Positions 5,744-7,497 of a DNA stretch of 7,497 bases are shown one piece after another. Below the pieces are notes generated by a model. It saw nothing but the letters and a program-made list of their open reading frames with translations, was not told where the DNA came from and did not search any database. The stretch spans positions 1 to 7,497 of the forward strand of contig CAZYGI010000125.1 in the NCBI GenBank assembly GCA_964647255.1. Reading direction: 5' to 3'. Source of the stretch: CAWJEL01 sp964647255. Lineage in GTDB: Bacteria > Chloroflexota > Anaerolineae > CG2-30-64-16. Numbering within the stretch: position 1 is the first letter of the stretch; each line of letters starts with the position of its first letter. Both the position numbers and the translations under genes were made by a program.

Positions 5744-7258
5744 ATGAAACGATCTCGAGCTTTGACTCTGCCTGCACTGTTGACGTTTTGCGTCCTGCTT
5801 CTGGGCGGTGCGTTCTCAGCTTTCGCGCAAGACAGCAGCCCGGCCGCACCGGACGCCGACCAGACCCAGGTGGGCGCGGCCGAAGGCCTCGACGCCGTCC
5901 AGGCCGGGCTCGGCACCGCCTTCACCTACCAGGGCAACCTTAAGAAGGCCGGCCAGCCCGTCACCACCACGTGCAGCTTCCAGTTCAGCCTGTGGGATGC
6001 GTTGACAGCCGGGGCCCAGCAGGGCGCCACCCAGACCGCCAGCGGCGTGCAGGTGCAGGCCGGTGTGTTCACCATCGCGCTCGACTTCGGCAGCCAGTTC
6101 ACCGGCGAGGCCCGCTGGCTGCAAACCGCAGTGCAGTGCGCTGGGGACGCCAGCTTTGTGACGCTCAGCCCGCGCCAACCGTTGAATGCTGTGCCGTATG
6201 CCCTCGGACTGCGGCCAGGCGTGGCAATAAAAGATGTAACTACGACTGACAGCTTCTATGCTGAAAAGAACGCCGCCAACGCCACCGCAATCCACGGCAA
6301 GGGCACTGCTAACGGCTCGATCGGCGTGTGGGGCGAGGGCGTCGGCAACACCGGCGTCTACGGTCTTAGCCAAGGCGGACGGGGCGTGTGGGGCAAAAGT
6401 ACAAGCACCGATGGGGTGCTGGGCGAGAGCGCGAGCGGCGCCGGCGTCTCGGGGAACAGCACGAGTTTCTACGGCGTGGACGGCTTGACGCAGAGCACCA
6501 ACTATGCTGGCGTGCGCGGCACCAACCTTTCGACCGGGGTCAGCGGGGCGGGGGTTCACGGCGTGAGCACCAACGGCCCAGGCGTCAACGGTGTGAGCAC
6601 CAGCGGCAACGGCGTCAAGGGCACCAGTACGGACAGCGCGGGCGTGTATGGGGTCAGCACGAACGGCAGCGGCCTGTATGGCTCCAGCTCCAACAGCAAC
6701 GGTGTCTATGGCCAGACCGCGGCCTCCAACCAGCCCGGAGTGCGCGGGGTCAATGCCGCATCGAGCGGCATCGGTGTGAGGGGCGAGGCCAATGCCACGG
6801 GCAGCGTGGGCGTGTGGGGCCAGAGCAACGCCAATACCGGCGTATACGGACTCAGCACAAATGGGATTGGCGTCTGGGGCCAGAGCACCAACGGTCCGGC
6901 GATGCGGGCCGACGGCAACGCGGTGCAAGCTAGCAGCAAGGGCGGCTGGGTCAAGGCGATGGCGTATGTACGCTCCGACGGACTCATATTTGGATGCTAC
7001 AATGGCGTAACCGGTTCGTCGAGCAACGGGTGCGGCTTCACGGTCAATCACTTCACGGCTGGCGGCTATGGAATCGACTTTGGCTTTTATGTCGGGGACC
7101 GTTTTGTTTCCGTAACTGCCACAAGGAATGCCTTGGGCAACAACATGGACGCGGAATTTGACTTTGGGGCTGCGAACACCACAATCGATGTACGAACGTT
7201 CCGGGCAAATCAGTCCGTTGACACTGAAGACACTCGTTTCATGATTATCGTCTTCTGA
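5744..7258 (+). CDS. Secreted FTYQG-domain protein with regular GVYG repeats (second paralogue)
   Basis: This 504-aa protein is a paralogue of the protein at 3836-5368. ATG 5744 is chosen because it gives the same MKRSRAL signal peptide (1-28, likely cleavage after AFA) and has the same AGGAG (5731-5735) at 8-nt spacing. Residues 56-159 match the first paralogue at 85 of 104 positions. Residues 182-387 are GVWG/GVYG repeats, including six consecutive exact decapeptide units (270-329). The C-terminal domain (386-504) opens with GNAVQ and GGWVKAMAYV, has CYNG-x8-CG (418-431), and ends MIIVF. It is strongly diverged from its paralogue beyond about residue 432 and lacks the extra cysteine pair seen there. 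GC drops to about half in 7081-7200. The protein is probably a cell-surface structural or binding protein. No function can be assigned. It follows the small secreted protein by 62 bp with no evident promoter between. Confidence 0.85.
   Translation: MKRSRALTLPALLTFCVLLLGGAFSAFAQDSSPAAPDADQTQVGAAEGLDAVQAGLGTAFTYQGNLKKAGQPVTTTCSFQFSLWDALTAGAQQGATQTASGVQVQAGVFTIALDFGSQFTGEARWLQTAVQCAGDASFVTLSPRQPLNAVPYALGLRPGVAIKDVTTTDSFYAEKNAANATAIHGKGTANGSIGVWGEGVGNTGVYGLSQGGRGVWGKSTSTDGVLGESASGAGVSGNSTSFYGVDGLTQSTNYAGVRGTNLSTGVSGAGVHGVSTNGPGVNGVSTSGNGVKGTSTDSAGVYGVSTNGSGLYGSSSNSNGVYGQTAASNQPGVRGVNAASSGIGVRGEANATGSVGVWGQSNANTGVYGLSTNGIGVWGQSTNGPAMRADGNAVQASSKGGWVKAMAYVRSDGLIFGCYNGVTGSSSNGCGFTVNHFTAGGYGIDFGFYVGDRFVSVTATRNALGNNMDAEFDFGAANTTIDVRTFRANQSVDTEDTRFMIIVF
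5909..6220 (+). repeat. Duplicated N-terminal domain, copy 2 (paired with 4016-4327)
   Basis: This is the gap-free counterpart of 4016-4327, including shared CTCGGCACCGCCTTCACCTA (5909-5928 here) at its start. It encodes FTYQG through the PRQPLNAVPYAL stretch of the second paralogue. Confidence 0.85.
6551..6730 (+). repeat. Six tandem 30-bp coding repeats (decapeptide GVxGxSTxxx)
   Basis: Six consecutive 30-bp units encode GVHGVSTNGP, GVNGVSTSGN, GVKGTSTDSA, GVYGVSTNGS, GLYGSSSNSN and GVYGQTAASN. The first two positions and the Gly at position 4 are almost invariant, and STNG recurs. Less regular units extend the region on both sides (about 6287-6904). The exact period is what a beta-solenoid coil or fibrous stalk would require. 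It also makes copy-number change by slippage or unequal recombination possible without frameshift. Confidence 0.85.
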
Positions 7259-7497
7259 CAAACAGTCCTGTGTAGGGGCATAGCGATCCGACTGCTGGCA
7301 TGCGTCTGTGTGCCATACCATCATCGTTCATGGTCGCGGACCTTTCCGCTGCGCAGCGGAGCAGTCGCCAGTCTCCGACGCAACTGGCCAAAACCCGATA
7401 TCGGAGAGATGGCACGTTTCCAAGGGGGAATCATGGGACACTCTAGCGTAACAATTGTGCAATCGGAGGCCGAATCGTTGAAAACGGCCTAAAACCG
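7259..7497. other. Downstream region with no convincing gene
   Basis: The 239 bp after the second paralogue contain no ORF with family resemblance and no intrinsic terminator with a T-run. I see only short inverted repeats: ACCAT/ATGGT (7317-7334), a 16-bp palindrome (7345-7360), CCGATATCGG (7395-7404) and AGGCCG/CGGCCT (7467-7490). The window ends before the next clear gene. Confidence 0.5.
7345..7360. repeat. Perfect 16-bp palindrome
   Basis: TCCGCTGCGCAGCGGA reads the same on both strands. It begins 87 bp after the stop of the second paralogue and has no T-run after it, so it is a weak candidate for an intrinsic terminator. It could be an operator or a small repeat-family element. Only the symmetry is certain. 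Confidence 0.5.

Noticed and set aside
6551..6730. CRISPR array, considered because of the 30-bp periodicity
   Set aside because: Units are adjacent with no unique spacers, are imperfect, and stay in frame within a secreted protein. They are coding tandem repeats.
3836..7258. Phage tail-fibre genes or a prophage fragment
   Set aside because: Both proteins carry Sec-type signal peptides, which phage fibres normally lack. No other phage structural, integrase or lysis gene is present, and no C-terminal intramolecular chaperone motif was recognised.
5816..7324. Long minus-strand ORF (502 codons) antisense to the second repeat protein
   Set aside because: Same GC-driven shadow. Its repetitive Ala/His/Val-rich translation mirrors the plus-strand repeats and shows no family features.
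7433..7492. 19-codon mini-ORF preceded by AAGGGGG
   Set aside because: It is very short, ribosome spacing is tight (4 nt), there is no family resemblance, and it lies at the window edge. It could be a peptide but nothing supports it beyond start and stop.

Overview
This 7.5 kb window is bacterial chromosomal DNA with very high GC in most coding stretches. Two classes of secreted protein are typical of Chloroflexota: a small protein with a GGGYSLxGGxWGG-type motif and a terminal YLPVVLR tail, and large proteins with an FTYQG-type N-terminal domain followed by GVYG/GVWG repeats. A member of Chloroflexota (an Anaerolineae or Caldilineae relative) is therefore my best guess, from motif familiarity and not from a database search.

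Layout: (1) On the minus strand, 83-1117 encodes an integral-membrane acyl-lipid fatty acid desaturase of the delta-12/omega-6 type with all three histidine boxes. (2) A 153-bp divergent intergenic region carries two overlapping promoters with TGN-extended -10 boxes, one for each direction. (3) On the plus strand, 1271-2440 encodes an orphan XdhC/CoxI-family molybdenum-cofactor maturation protein. Ten bases later, and probably translationally coupled, comes a stand-alone CHAT-domain (caspase-like) protease homologue at 2451-3608 with an intact His/Cys dyad. A strong Rho-independent terminator at 3631-3663 closes this two-gene operon. (4) Downstream is a cassette of three exported proteins on the plus strand: a 510-aa repeat protein (3836-5368), a 100-aa small secreted protein (5379-5681), and a 504-aa paralogue of the first (5744-7258). 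(5) The last 239 bp hold no convincing gene, only short palindromes.

The two large secreted proteins have nearly the same signal peptide and N-terminal domain (19 differences in 104 residues by hand alignment). They then have divergent glycine-rich repeat stalks and strongly divergent C-terminal domains with lower GC. This looks like a duplicated surface-protein scaffold with diversifying tips. The desaturase, the XdhC-CHAT operon and the secreted cassette look like three separate transcription units with no proven functional link. The least familiar pieces are the XdhC-CHAT coupling and the twin scaffold proteins flanking the YLPVVLR-tailed small protein. No phage, transposase, CRISPR or RNA gene is visible.
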